Shown here: in pieces, positions 9,399-18,600 of the stretch
Layout of the letters: each line of letters starts with the position of its first letter
How positions within the stretch are numbered: the stretch's first letter is position 1
Assembly (NCBI RefSeq): GCF_021278965.1
Contig: NZ_CP065589.1
Span: 997,001-1,061,000 of the forward strand
Reading direction: 5' to 3'
From: Chryseobacterium capnotolerans
GTDB taxonomy: Bacteria; Bacteroidota; Bacteroidia; Flavobacteriales; Weeksellaceae
DNA length: 64,000 bases
Position numbers and translations under genes: made by a program
Notes under the pieces: generated by a model
Told to the model about the DNA's origin: nothing
Seen by the model: the letters and a program-made list of their open reading frames with translations, nothing else
Databases searched by the model: none

Positions 9399-10447
9399 TT
9401 ATTTTGCAGACGGGTTTACCATTACAGAAGAATTGGAAACGCTCTTCATAGATTGAGATTGCTTTCCGTCTGAAATGGTTTCTATCTGCGTAGTTTTTAC
9501 ATTGATGTTTTGGTTCGTGATCCATCCTGTATTTTCATCAAACTTGATGGTTCCGTTTTGAGCAAGTTCACTGCTCATGCTGTGGGTGATAGGCCCTTGA
9601 GCTTTCTTTTCGGTTTTCTTAGGAATTCCCCCGGTTACAGCAATTTCAGCAGTTCCGTTTCCTAAGCTTTTTAAAACATAGTTTGAAGTTACTTTGATGG
9701 CTCCGCTTGGATCTGCATTTTCAGAGGTGGTCCATTTTTCTCCTATCTTCACCCCTTTTTTAGGAATGATAGAAAGGTTTTTATTGAACTGATCTTTCAA
9801 TACTTTCTCATTAAAAGACTGCTTAAGACTTGCAACAACACTAGCTCTTTCATTAGCATCCTTAATGAGTGTTCCCAAAGCCGTTGAAACTTTGGTATAA
9901 ACAGCATCAAATCCTGTAATAGAAATCACATTTCCTTTGGTATCCATTTTCATATCAAGCTTGTTGCTGGTAAGCGCTTTGTTGATATTCCAGATCATTT
10001 TAAGATCATCTTCTTTAGGAAGAGGCTGCTTAGTGTCTACTACAACGGTTTTTCCCTGTGCAGATTGAGAACTCCTTTTAGAAACAAGGTTAAGTGTCAT
10101 TTCGTACACATTTCCTTTGATTTCGTTTACGGTGAAGTTCATTTCATCTGTAGATTCAGAGGTTGCCGTCATTGTTTTTCCCTGAGGATCCGTCATTGTT
10201 TTTACATCTCTCTGATAAGTGGTAAGAGGGTAAGTTTTACCTTTTTCAAGTTTGAAAGTTTGAGTAACGATTCCGGCAGAGTCTCTGATCGCAGGGTTTT
10301 CTGCAACTTTCGCTACAGAATCTGCGGGAACTTCTACAGTCACTGTTTTTCCTGTCTTAGGATCTACTTTCGTGATTTTTGCCGTTTCTTTTTACAAGAA
10401 ACAAGAGCTATAGATGATAATAGCGCTATTGCTGCTATGTTTTTCAT
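9399..10447 (-). pseudogene. DUF6263-like lipoprotein, frameshifted just after the lipobox
   Basis: ATG at 10447 encodes a lipoprotein signal peptide, MKNIAAIALLSSIALVSC, but the frame closes a few codons later. Adding one A to the A5 run (T run 10389-10393) gives SCKKETAKITKVDPKTGK and joins the 314-residue frame running to 9399. That frame otherwise has only an unlikely GTG start inside the mature protein. The body is beta-rich with repeated Thr/Lys strands, EGKTYPLTTYQ-like openings and SIIPKKGVKIGEKW, as in DUF6263 proteins of Flavobacteriia. Function unknown; likely periplasmic or surface-anchored if the frame is intact in the cell. Confidence 0.7.
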
Positions 10448-10479
10448 TTTCTAATTTTTTTAAGTGTTGTGTTATCGAA

Positions 10480-11223
10480 TTAATTTATTTTCAAACTCTT
10501 CTGTCTTACTGCTTCATACAGGATAGCTCCACAGGCTACAGAAACATTCAGAGATTGGGTTTTCCCTTCAATAGGAAGTTTTATTTTTTCATCAGAATGA
10601 TGCAATACTTCTTTAGAAATACCTGTTTCCTCATTTCCCATAACAATAGCGCATGGTTCTGTGAAGTCTACATCATAGATTAATTTTTGTGCTTTCTCAG
10701 AAGCTGAAAATACAGTAATCCCGCTTTGTTGAAGGAAATCTACTGCATGAGCAAGATTATTTTCCTTACAGATTTTAATATTATAAATAGCGCCTGCAGA
10801 CGTTTTGATGGCGTCAGAATTGATAGGAGCAGCTCCCTTTTCAGGAATAATTACAGCATCTATACCCACGCATTCTGCAGTTCTGCAGATAGCTCCAAAG
10901 TTTCTCACATCTGTAAGTCTGTCCAGAATCAATAAGAAAGGAGTTTTACCTTCCTCAAATAATTGTGGAACAAGATCCTCCACTTTATGAAACGGAACAT
11001 CCGAAATAAAAGCAACCACACCTTGGTGATTTTTTCTTGTAAAACGGTTCAGTTTTTCAACCGGAACATAATTGGGACGAATTTTATTTTTCGCTAAAAT
11101 TGCTTTTAGTTCAGCATAAATAGGACCCTGAAGTGCATTTTGCACAAAGATCTTGTCAATCGTTTTTCCCGCTTCAATTGCTTCAATCACGGGACGCAGC
11201 CCGAAAATAAAATCGTCTTTCAT
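10480..11223 (-). CDS. rlmB: 23S rRNA (guanosine-2'-O-)-methyltransferase RlmB (SpoU/TrmH family)
   Basis: A 247-residue SPOUT methyltransferase. The N-terminal substrate-binding domain starts FIFGLRPVIEAIEAGKTIDKI and the C-terminal knotted domain carries the three SpoU motifs: LDRLTDVRNFGAICRTAE, IVMGNEETGIS and KLPIEGKTQSLNVSVA. RlmB 2'-O-methylates G2251 of 23S rRNA using S-adenosylmethionine. Length and motif order are those of the family. It is followed by a heptad repeat and then the DinB gene on the same strand. Confidence 0.92.
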   Translation of the reverse strand: MKDDFIFGLRPVIEAIEAGKTIDKIFVQNALQGPIYAELKAILAKNKIRPNYVPVEKLNRFTRKNHQGVVAFISDVPFHKVEDLVPQLFEEGKTPFLLILDRLTDVRNFGAICRTAECVGIDAVIIPEKGAAPINSDAIKTSAGAIYNIKICKENNLAHAVDFLQQSGITVFSASEKAQKLIYDVDFTEPCAIVMGNEETGISKEVLHHSDEKIKLPIEGKTQSLNVSVACGAILYEAVRQKSLKIN

Positions 11224-11299
11224 TGATTTGTCTATAATTTTATGTTTAAGGGTATGTGGTTTCGGGATTAGAGGAGTTGTGTTTTATGAGGACTACAAA

Positions 11300-11327
11300 C
11301 TTCCAGCTTCCTTTCTTCCAGCTTCCT
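11300..11327. repeat. GGAAGCT-family heptad repeat
   Basis: CTTCCAGCTTCC occurs twice, 15 bases apart, in the gap between rlmB and the DinB gene. On the minus strand it reads GGAAGCTGGAAG. It is a member of the same family as 5069-5163, 41781-41811, 56783-56921 and 61379-61614, here as direct repeats without an opposite arm. Confidence 0.75.
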
Positions 11328-11329
11328 TT

Positions 11330-11800
11330 TTAATATTTTTCTCCTAAAATTGCTCTTTTCTGCGCCATTACATACCCATAATGCAAGCTTTCATGCATGT
11401 TGTTAAAGATAATAGCATCCTGAATGCTCTTCAGATCCATTCCAAAACTTGTTGTATAAGGCGTGTAATCTGAAAAGAAATCGCTGTCATAATCCTTCAT
11501 TAGAATCTTAGAGGTTTCTGTAAGTAAAAACTCCAGATCTTCCACTTCGGATTTTTGAACATTTAAGTTGGGTAAAGTTCCTTTTTTATAAGTTTCAACC
11601 CAATATTTATCAATACGGAAAGGATTGCCGCTTAAATAATAATGTAAAAGCTGCTGAGTGGCAACCGTGTGGGCAATATTCCAGTAAATATTATTATTGA
11701 AGCCGTCAGGAATCAGCAGAAGGTCCTCATGGGAGGTGTTCTGCAGGATATCTAAAAGGTTTCTTCTTACCTGTCTGTGTGCTTGAAAATGATAATTCAT
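11330..11800 (-). CDS. DinB family protein
   Basis: A 156-residue four-helix-bundle protein. The first helix starts MNYHFQAHRQVRRNLLDIL. The DinB metal-site histidines are probably those in NIAHTVATQQLLHYY (about residue 49) and HESLHYGYV (about 136 and 140). Members are metal-dependent, often thiol-linked transferases or damage-inducible proteins; this one has no assigned substrate. It ends 107 bases before the rlmB start and shares its strand. Confidence 0.8.
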   Translation of the reverse strand: MNYHFQAHRQVRRNLLDILQNTSHEDLLLIPDGFNNNIYWNIAHTVATQQLLHYYLSGNPFRIDKYWVETYKKGTLPNLNVQKSEVEDLEFLLTETSKILMKDYDSDFFSDYTPYTTSFGMDLKSIQDAIIFNNMHESLHYGYVMAQKRAILGEKY

Positions 11801-12132
11801 TTTGCAGAAATTTTAATCACCAAAAATAGTTTAATAAACTGGAAATGACAATTTTTTGGGGAAAGGATTAAAGTAAAAGTTCCATAATGCTAATAAAATA
11901 GATTATTTATTATTTTCTTTTTACACAAAAATTTGATGGGATTATAATAGGTTTTAGAAAATTTAACGACTCCTTTTTAGATATTTATTAATTTTTATGA
12001 AGCTAAAAACCCTCCGATGATTTTTATCAAAGAAGGGTTTTTATTATTTTATTAACTATTTTTTTATGAATTATTTTGTGTTTTCTATAAGTTTTTTAGA
12101 GATATTTGATTTCCTGAGCCTATGGAGTTTGG
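11801..12132. other. 332-base intergenic region with one terminator
   Basis: AT-rich gap between the DinB start and the PNGase F-like stop. It holds the hairpin at 12005-12042; I see no reading frame or promoter box worth calling. Confidence 0.6.
12005..12042 (-). terminator. Terminator of the PNGase F-like gene
   Basis: Stem AAAAACCCT (12005-12013) / AGGGTTTTT (12034-12042), with inner GAT/ATC pairing. The minus strand ends in the required T-run. It lies about 90 bases past the stop of the minus-strand gene; the A/T flanks make it usable from both sides. Confidence 0.7.
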
Positions 12133-13471
12133 TTATTTTTTGATGATTTTATGCTTAAAAGTAGTTCCGTCTTTCAAAACAATATTTAAGAAATAAACTC
12201 CTGCACTGTATGATGAAAGATTGATTTTGTTCTCTCTGTAAACTTCAGCTAGTTTTCTTCCATCTATACTGAAAAGCGTCATGGATGCAACATCCTCTTT
12301 TGATTTTATATTGACGAAGTCAGTGGTGGGATTAGGATAAATATTCACGTCTATGGTTTTTACATCCTTTACATTTAAAGAAGCATTGCTTTTACCCTGC
12401 ATATAAACCGATAAAAATACATCACCATCCTTTCCGTTAAAAACTGCAGTAGGGATTGTATGTTTTAAAGTGTGATTTCCAGCAGTCATAGATGGTAAAG
12501 TAAACCCTCTGATAGGAACCGAATTACCTGGGCACCAATTGTTCCATGAAGTCCATTGAGCAAATGTTGCGGGAGCACTTTGATAAATTCCGTTACCCTG
12601 TGTATTATATACTCTGAAAGGTTCACAGGAAATTCCACCCGGAGTATAGGTTAATACCTGTACATCATCTATATAGGTGTAGTTTTGTCTTCTAATATAT
12701 TCTTCACCACCTGTACCAGCTCCATGTGGTGTGGAGATTAAAAAAAAGCGAGCATTGGTGACAGCAGTAGGAAGATTGAAAGTAACCAGTCTTACTGTCT
12801 CTCCGGTAACGTCAGTACTGTTGTAGTTATTGAGCCTATTATAGCTTAGTATAGGAACGATGGTATTGTAATCTGTAGGGGTTGCTCCTACATCTGTTGA
12901 AAAGAAAGTCAGGTTTCCTGAAAATACGTCAATTCTACCTGCACAGCCTGCAACCTGCGTTTGTGCAGCATAGGGTACTCCAAAAACATCAAGCTCCATA
13001 TACATATCATAAGCATTTCGCAATTCGGTATTATGAAATACACTGTATAGATTACTGATATCATAAGTGTAAGGAACTTCGATGGGTGATCGGTTCTTAT
13101 TCATGAACGGTGTGATATATCGCGCCGCTTCAATTCTTTTAACATTGGGGTCATTCGTAGTATAGGTTGCCTGATTTTTTAGGAACAAGGGCAAGGAATA
13201 CTTCTCCAAGACGATCGTAATTATCACACAGAGCGCCTATGGTTACCCTCATCGCAATTTTTGCTTTAAAGGAATCCATTTCTGAGTCTGTAAGCTTTCT
13301 CGCATATCTTGTATTTCCCAGTCTGATTAAGCCGGGAGGAACAGGAGTGGCTACCGGATTAGCATAGCCGTCATAATATACCGCATCAGAAATCAGATTC
13401 GTCACATTTGTTGTCTGTGATTTAAAGAGAGCTGTAAGAAATAGACTTGCAAAAAATAGTCTTTTATACAT
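12133..13471 (-). pseudogene. PNGase F-like secreted protein with T9SS sorting domain, frameshifted in an A6 run
   Basis: ATG 13471 gives a signal peptide (MYKRLFFASLFLTALFKSQ). The frame fails after GEVFLALVPK; removing one A from the T6 run at 13175-13180 joins it to NQATYTTNDPNVKR and on to 12133, about 445 residues. The reconstructed protein resembles peptide-N-glycosidase F in both jelly-roll domains: CDNYDR, RYITPF, HNTEL, GGEEY, WCPGNSVP and NGKDGDVF mirror PNGase F segments, and acidic residues sit where its catalytic Asp60 (CDxxDR) and Glu206 (GxxEx) would be. It ends with a type IX sorting domain (IYPNPTTDFVNIKS). A role in removing N-glycans outside the cell is inferred. Confidence 0.75.
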
Positions 13472-13710
13472 ATCGTTGATATTTAGTGTAAATATATTAA
13501 AATATGTATTAAAAATATAGGTTATTTGGTTTTGTTTTTAACCTAATAATGTTTTTGTTGTTGAATGTTTAAATTTTTCAAATGAATAGTACGATGAGTA
13601 CTGATGGTCTTCCTGTTAATCAAGAGAAATAATTGAATAATTTTTTTTATTACAAGAATCCATATTTTATTATTAAATTAGCATTGTATTTAATGATAAT
13701 ATTATTAATA

Positions 13711-15012
13711 ATGAAAAGAATTTTACTTTTATCTCTGTTGTTTGCAGTGCTTACTATTAATGCTCAGATCAATATCAATATCGGAAGTACAGGTGTTGGA
13801 ACTGCACCCATAAGTAGTTTTTTTTCTTATTCCTATGTTCAGCAGATTTATCCAAAGCAGGAAGTGAATGCCAATGCTGCCGGAAATATTACAGGGCTTA
13901 CTTTTTACCTTGATCCTTCTGCAGTTATTAATGATTCTTCCAATTGGACCGTTTATCTTGGACATACTCCAAAAATATCCTTTGCATCCAATACAGATTG
14001 GGTTCCTGCGGCTCAATTGACTCAGGTATTTACAGGTTCTGTTACTAAGAATGGTAATAAAGTTGATGTCATTTTTACCACTCCGTTTGCATATAATAAT
14101 ATTGATAATCTGGTGATTGCAGCAAAAGAAGACTCGCCAAGTATTGACATTAATAATTTTGATGAGGTTTTCCGCATTTATCCTTATTTACAGAATTCCA
14201 CTCTTGTTTACAAAGGAGATAAGGCTGTTGCAGATCCTGCATCCCCGCCAGGTGGAATAAGAGTAGATTACAAATCTGCTGTAACTATTTTAGGTTTGAC
14301 TGCTAATATTGCACCAGGTTGTCCCCTTGTGATTTCTCCTGCCAATAATGCTCAGTTTGTAATTTTGTCACCAACTATTACCTGGCAATCGGTAATGGGA
14401 GCTGCTTCTTATCGATTATCTTTAGGGACAACCCCTGGTGGAACGGATGTTATCAATCATCAAACTGTAAATGGGGCAAGTTATAATCTTTCTCCATCTA
14501 TTGTTCTGAACCGTGATACTAATTATTATTTTAAAGTAACTGCTGTATCAGCTAACGGAGAATCTGCCGGTTGTGCAGATTATACCTTTAAAACAATTCC
14601 TCCAATCCCTGTAAATGATGCATGTTCCGGAGCTTTGCAGGCAGCATCGTTTCCTTATACTTTTGTACAGGCTGATGGAATGTCTTCCACCAATAATAAT
14701 GGATTTATTTTAGCATGTGCTAATGATGGAATGAACGATGGTTTATGGTTCAGATTTACAGGAGATGGCAGTCAATATACCATCAAGGCTACTCCTGGAG
14801 CAGCTTCTTTTGATCCTAAAATTGGGGTGTATAGTGGAGCCTGTGATAATTTGGTTTGCGTAGGTACACAAGATAATGGTGGTGGAGGTTCTGCTGAAAC
14901 AATGACAATTACAACAACTGCAGGAACAGAATATTACATTAATGTAGGATCTTACGAAGATTCAGTAGATATGCCGGAAGCTGCATTTACAATTAACATT
15001 ACAAAGCTGTAA
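13711..15012 (+). CDS. Secreted adhesin-like protein with fibronectin-like domain
   Basis: About 433 residues from ATG 13711 (MKRILLLSLLFAVLTINAQ signal peptide); the frame opens 26 codons earlier but the extra residues lack signal character. The region up to about residue 205 is beta-rich. A fibronectin type III-like repeat follows at about 205-305 (CPLVISPANNAQFVILSP... YYFKVTAVSANGES). The C-terminal domain starts NDACSGALQAASFPYTFVQADG and contains LWFRFTGDG, a pattern of choice-of-anchor or PPC-like extracellular modules. No standard T9SS sorting motif is visible. Divergent from the PNGase F-like gene and ended by a strong terminator. Confidence 0.78.
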   Translation: MKRILLLSLLFAVLTINAQININIGSTGVGTAPISSFFSYSYVQQIYPKQEVNANAAGNITGLTFYLDPSAVINDSSNWTVYLGHTPKISFASNTDWVPAAQLTQVFTGSVTKNGNKVDVIFTTPFAYNNIDNLVIAAKEDSPSIDINNFDEVFRIYPYLQNSTLVYKGDKAVADPASPPGGIRVDYKSAVTILGLTANIAPGCPLVISPANNAQFVILSPTITWQSVMGAASYRLSLGTTPGGTDVINHQTVNGASYNLSPSIVLNRDTNYYFKVTAVSANGESAGCADYTFKTIPPIPVNDACSGALQAASFPYTFVQADGMSSTNNNGFILACANDGMNDGLWFRFTGDGSQYTIKATPGAASFDPKIGVYSGACDNLVCVGTQDNGGGGSAETMTITTTAGTEYYINVGSYEDSVDMPEAAFTINITKL

Positions 15013-15055
15013 TTTCTCTGTTTTCATTTTAAGAAAAATATAAATCAATAAAAAG

Positions 15056-15088
15056 TGTTGTGATGATTATTGGTCACAACATTTTTTT
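15056..15088 (+). terminator. Rho-independent terminator
   Basis: Stem TGTTGTGA/TCACAACA around a 10-base loop followed by T7. Lies 44 bases after the stop of the secreted protein and isolates it from moxR. Confidence 0.85.
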
Positions 15089-15265
15089 ATAATGGGTTGA
15101 ATGATAATGTAGAAGCTTGAAATATAATGACAGCATTATCTGTTTTAAAGCTTAAAGGCTTGTTAAACTCGGAATATTTAACAAACTTTAACTCAAATAT
15201 GGCATTCATTATGTTGATTAATGCAAGTATTTATCAGAAATTTACCACTTATTTTAAATCAAGCT

Positions 15266-16270
15266 ATGTCAGATACATATCAAGCCGAGGATATCCGTCA
15301 GTTGACGGAAAAAGTAAAAGAAAAAAACTACTTATTTTCTCTTCTGAGACAGGAAATCAACAAGGTGATTATTGGGCAGGAATACATGGTAGACCGTCTA
15401 TTGGTAGGGCTTTTAGGAAATGGACACGTTCTTTTGGAAGGAGTTCCGGGACTTGCGAAAACCTTAGCCATTAAAACCCTGGCAGATGCCGTTCATGGTG
15501 AGTTCTCCAGAATTCAGTTTACACCGGATTTACTTCCGGCAGATGTTGTGGGAACTATGATTTATAATATCAAAGACAATGATTTTTCTATAAAAAAAGG
15601 CCCGGTATTCGCTAATTTTGTTCTTGCCGATGAGATCAACCGTGCTCCTGCAAAAGTACAGTCAGCATTGCTGGAGGTAATGCAGGAAAAGCAGGTGACG
15701 ATTGGTGATGAAACGATGAAGCTTCCAAAACCATTTTTGGTACTGGCTACTCAGAACCCAATCGATCAGGAGGGAACCTATCTATTACCGGAAGCACAAA
15801 GCGATCGTTTTATGCTGAAGTGTACTATCGATTACCCAGCTTTTGAAGATGAAAGACAAGTAATGAGAATGGTTTCCACTTCTCACCAGCCCACTGTAAA
15901 TCCTGTGATATCTCTTCAGGATATTGTGGATGCAAAGGAAATCATCAATCAGATCTATTTGGATGAAAAAATAGAAAAATATATTCTGGATATGGTTTTT
16001 GCAACCCGTTATCCGGAAAACTACGGACTTTCCGAACTTAAAAACTATATCAGTTTCGGAGCTTCTCCAAGAGCTTCCATTAACCTTGCGATTGCTTCAA
16101 GAGCGTATGCCTTCTTAAAAGGAAGAGCTTTTGTAATTCCTGAAGATGTAAAAGCATTGGCTAAAGATGTATTGAGACACAGAATGGGATTAACCTTTGA
16201 AGCAGAGGCAGAAGAAATCACAACAGAAGAGATTATTAATAGAATTTTAGCAAAAATCCAGGCACCATAA
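15266..16270 (+). CDS. MoxR family AAA+ ATPase
   Basis: A 334-residue AAA+ protein. Walker A is EGVPGLAKT, Walker B is VLADEINRAP, sensor 1 is LATQNPIDQEGT, and the GASPRASINLA segment precedes the C-terminal lid. MoxR proteins act as chaperones coupled to von Willebrand A proteins, here the Bat proteins just downstream. ATG 15266 (MSDTYQAED) is preferred over the frame's upstream start at 15221 because family members begin near this point. The stop overlaps the next ATG (TAATG). Confidence 0.9.
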   Translation: MSDTYQAEDIRQLTEKVKEKNYLFSLLRQEINKVIIGQEYMVDRLLVGLLGNGHVLLEGVPGLAKTLAIKTLADAVHGEFSRIQFTPDLLPADVVGTMIYNIKDNDFSIKKGPVFANFVLADEINRAPAKVQSALLEVMQEKQVTIGDETMKLPKPFLVLATQNPIDQEGTYLLPEAQSDRFMLKCTIDYPAFEDERQVMRMVSTSHQPTVNPVISLQDIVDAKEIINQIYLDEKIEKYILDMVFATRYPENYGLSELKNYISFGASPRASINLAIASRAYAFLKGRAFVIPEDVKALAKDVLRHRMGLTFEAEAEEITTEEIINRILAKIQAP

Positions 16271-16725
16271 TGAGTGATGTTATTATTAGAAAAGCAGTTC
16301 AGGAGGATTGTGCTTCCATGTTGGAATTAATTAAAGAACTGGCTGAATACGAAAAAGCATTACACGAAGTTACTGTAACTCTGGATGAGTTTACGGAAGA
16401 TGGCTTTGGTAAATCCCCGGTTTGGGGTGCTTTCGTTGCAGAATTGAATGGCGAAATTGTAGGGATCTCATTATATTATGATAGATATTCAACATGGAAA
16501 GGCAGACGACTCTATCTTGAGGATTTGGTAGTAACAGAAAAAATGAGAGGAAAACAGATCGGAAAGCTTCTGTTTGATGCTACAGTAGAATATGGAAAAT
16601 CAAATGCATATAGTGGAATGGTTTTCCAGGTATTAAACTGGAATGAACCTGCCATTAATTTTTATAAAAAATACGGTCCAAAGTTTGACGACGAATGGTT
16701 GAATGTATCTATTGAGTTTAAGTAA
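16270..16725 (+). CDS. GNAT N-acetyltransferase (SSAT-like) inside the Bat operon
   Basis: A 151-residue GNAT protein. The acetyl-CoA pyrophosphate loop is MRGKQIGKLL, preceded by LEDLVVTEK (beta-4), and it ends with the VLNWNEPAINFYKKYG helix/strand usual for diamine acetyltransferase-like (SSAT/thialysine) members. It acetylates an unknown small amine. It is translationally coupled to moxR by TAATG and followed 57 bases later by the DUF58 gene. An acetyltransferase here is unusual for the Bat layout and may be a cargo gene rather than a functional partner. Confidence 0.85.
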   Translation: MSDVIIRKAVQEDCASMLELIKELAEYEKALHEVTVTLDEFTEDGFGKSPVWGAFVAELNGEIVGISLYYDRYSTWKGRRLYLEDLVVTEKMRGKQIGKLLFDATVEYGKSNAYSGMVFQVLNWNEPAINFYKKYGPKFDDEWLNVSIEFK

Positions 16726-16782
16726 TAATTTGAAAAATCAATTTAGCCCGAACTCTACAAAACCTTAAACATAAAACCCTCT

Positions 16783-17646
16783 ATGCAGATAAAAGATATT
16801 GTAAAAAAAGTAAAGCAGATAGAAATCCGTACCCGAAAAAAGACGGAGGCTGCTTTGATGGGGCAATATCACAGTGCCTTTAAAGGGCAGGGAATGACTT
16901 TTTCAGAAGTCCGTCCCTATCAGTTTGGTGACGAGATCAGAAGAATCGACTGGAATAAGACTGCTCGTTTCCGTGAACCCTTTGTAAAGGTGATGGAAGA
17001 GGAAAGAGAGCTGACCATGATGCTTGTAGTAGATATTTCTGCTTCTATGGATTATGGAACAAAAGCCCAGCTGAAAAGAGAATATGTTGCAGAAATTGCT
17101 GCCAGTTTGGGGTTTTCAGCAGCCGGAAATAATGATAAAGTGGGATTGATCCTCTTTGCAGATAAAGTATATAAAGTAATTCCACCGCAAAAAGGAAGAA
17201 AGCATATCCTTTCTATTATCAGTAATATCCTTACTGCAGACTATGTTCCGGCAGAATCTAAAATAGATAAAGCGCTGGAATATATGATGGGAATCTTTAA
17301 AAGAAAATCGTTGGTATTCCTGTTCTCAGATTTTCAGGACGAATATGATTCTAAAATGCTGAGAGTGGCATCAAAGAAGCATCAGTTACTGGGAATGAGG
17401 ATATATGATGAAAAAGATAATGAAATTCCTGATGTAGGGTACACATTACTGTATGATGCTGAAACCGGGAAAGAAATATGGGCCAATACTTCCAGTGCAA
17501 GGTGGAGATATTCTTTTGCAGAAGCGCAAAAGCAAAAATTAAGAGCATTGGAAGAAGATTTTGCCAACAGTTCGGCCAGTTTTATGAATGTAAATACCGG
17601 CGCAGATTATTCAAAATTGTTGTATCATTATTTTCAGAAAAAATAA
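16783..17646 (+). CDS. DUF58 domain protein of the Bat/MoxR cluster
   Basis: A 287-residue protein with the DUF58 signature GQGMTFSEVRPYQFGDEIRRIDW at about 35-58 (here GDEIRRIDWN) and a vWA-like domain with a MIDAS motif DISAS at about 84-88. Usually found between moxR and bat genes. Predicted to be cytoplasmic and to be a partner of the MoxR ATPase and the membrane Bat proteins; the biochemical role is not settled. Confidence 0.85.
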   Translation: MQIKDIVKKVKQIEIRTRKKTEAALMGQYHSAFKGQGMTFSEVRPYQFGDEIRRIDWNKTARFREPFVKVMEEERELTMMLVVDISASMDYGTKAQLKREYVAEIAASLGFSAAGNNDKVGLILFADKVYKVIPPQKGRKHILSIISNILTADYVPAESKIDKALEYMMGIFKRKSLVFLFSDFQDEYDSKMLRVASKKHQLLGMRIYDEKDNEIPDVGYTLLYDAETGKEIWANTSSARWRYSFAEAQKQKLRALEEDFANSSASFMNVNTGADYSKLLYHYFQKK

Positions 17647-17649
17647 CAT

Positions 17650-17686
17650 CGGGTTTTGCCCGTCAATAAAACATCAGGCTTTAGCC
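17650..17686. repeat. Short palindromic repeats CGGGTTTTGCCCG and GGCTTTAGCC
   Basis: Two small hairpins back to back between the DUF58 gene and the next gene: CGGG-N5-CCCG at 17650-17662 and GGCTTTAGCC at 17677-17686. GGCTTTAGCC recurs at 24255, 25602 (in the IS ends), 25639 and, with a changed last arm, 50053, so it is a dispersed motif. Confidence 0.6.
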
Positions 17687-17703
17687 TTTATTATTATTTA
17701 ACA

Positions 17704-18600
17704 TTGAGAAAAATACTTTTAATACTATCTTTTCTAATCTGTGCAAATGCCTTTTCACAGATACTATCTTCGAATGTAGAGAAGAAAACCATTGCTTTGG
17801 GAGAAACCAATCATCTTGTGATAAAGATTGATAATCTCCATGATGAGCAGGTGAACTCAGCAGCCAAAAATGAATTGCTGCCTTTTCACTTTGAAGAAAC
17901 CAAGGACAGTATCGGGCAAAATGCCAATTCATACGAAAGAAAAATAGAATTTGCTGTTTTTGAAGAAGGAAAATTTACCATTCCTGAACTGGAGTTTAAA
18001 GTAGGAGATAAGATTCTTAAAACCATTCCTTACGAAATAGAAGTCATTAATACAGCTCAGAAAGCAGACCAGATTAATGACATTATGAAAAATAAAGAGG
18101 TAAAACTTGAAGCCAAGGATTATTGGGAGCTTTACAAGTTTTATATTCTGGCAGCATTGGCAGGTATTGCTTTGATTATTGCCATTATTATGATTGTAAA
18201 ATGGGGTAGAAAAGTGAAAAGCTCTCCAGTAGTTGCTACCAACCAAACATTGAAGGAGCTGGATTCTCTTAAAAAGAAAAAATATATTGAAGGCGGTAAT
18301 TTCCGTTCATTCTATGTAGAACTGATCGAAATATCAAGAAATTTTATTACCAAACAATATCATCTTCCTGCAGATGTTCTTTTGACTGATGATCTTATTG
18401 ATGTTATGAAGAAGAATAATACCATTTCTCAGGATAATGAAAAAATTGTAGAAGAGGTATTCCTGAGAGGAGATTTGGTGAAATTTGCTAAAACATTTCC
18501 GGATCAGGCTACAATGGAAAAGGATTTTGCAGATATCAGAGACTTTGTGAAAAGGTCTTCCAAAGATTTAGAATTCGAAAACTTAAGAAAGGATGTTTAA
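17704..18600 (+). CDS. BatD-like membrane protein (short form)
   Basis: About 298 residues from TTG 17704, which gives a clean signal peptide (RKILLILSFLICANAFSQ); the frame's first TTG at 17656 adds 16 residues encoded by a repeat. The extracytoplasmic part (about 20-145) is beta-rich, followed by one transmembrane helix (FYILAALAGIALIIAIIMIV) and a cytoplasmic part with helix-rich FRSFYVELIEISRNFI. This resembles the DUF4381/BatD group that accompanies bat genes. The stop overlaps the batA start by 8 bases. Confidence 0.7.
   Translation: MRKILLILSFLICANAFSQILSSNVEKKTIALGETNHLVIKIDNLHDEQVNSAAKNELLPFHFEETKDSIGQNANSYERKIEFAVFEEGKFTIPELEFKVGDKILKTIPYEIEVINTAQKADQINDIMKNKEVKLEAKDYWELYKFYILAALAGIALIIAIIMIVKWGRKVKSSPVVATNQTLKELDSLKKKKYIEGGNFRSFYVELIEISRNFITKQYHLPADVLLTDDLIDVMKKNNTISQDNEKIVEEVFLRGDLVKFAKTFPDQATMEKDFADIRDFVKRSSKDLEFENLRKDV

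Noticed and set aside
15127..15474. Plus-strand ORF overlapping the moxR start
   Set aside because: It is read in another frame across the conserved MoxR N-terminus; MoxR carries the real motifs.
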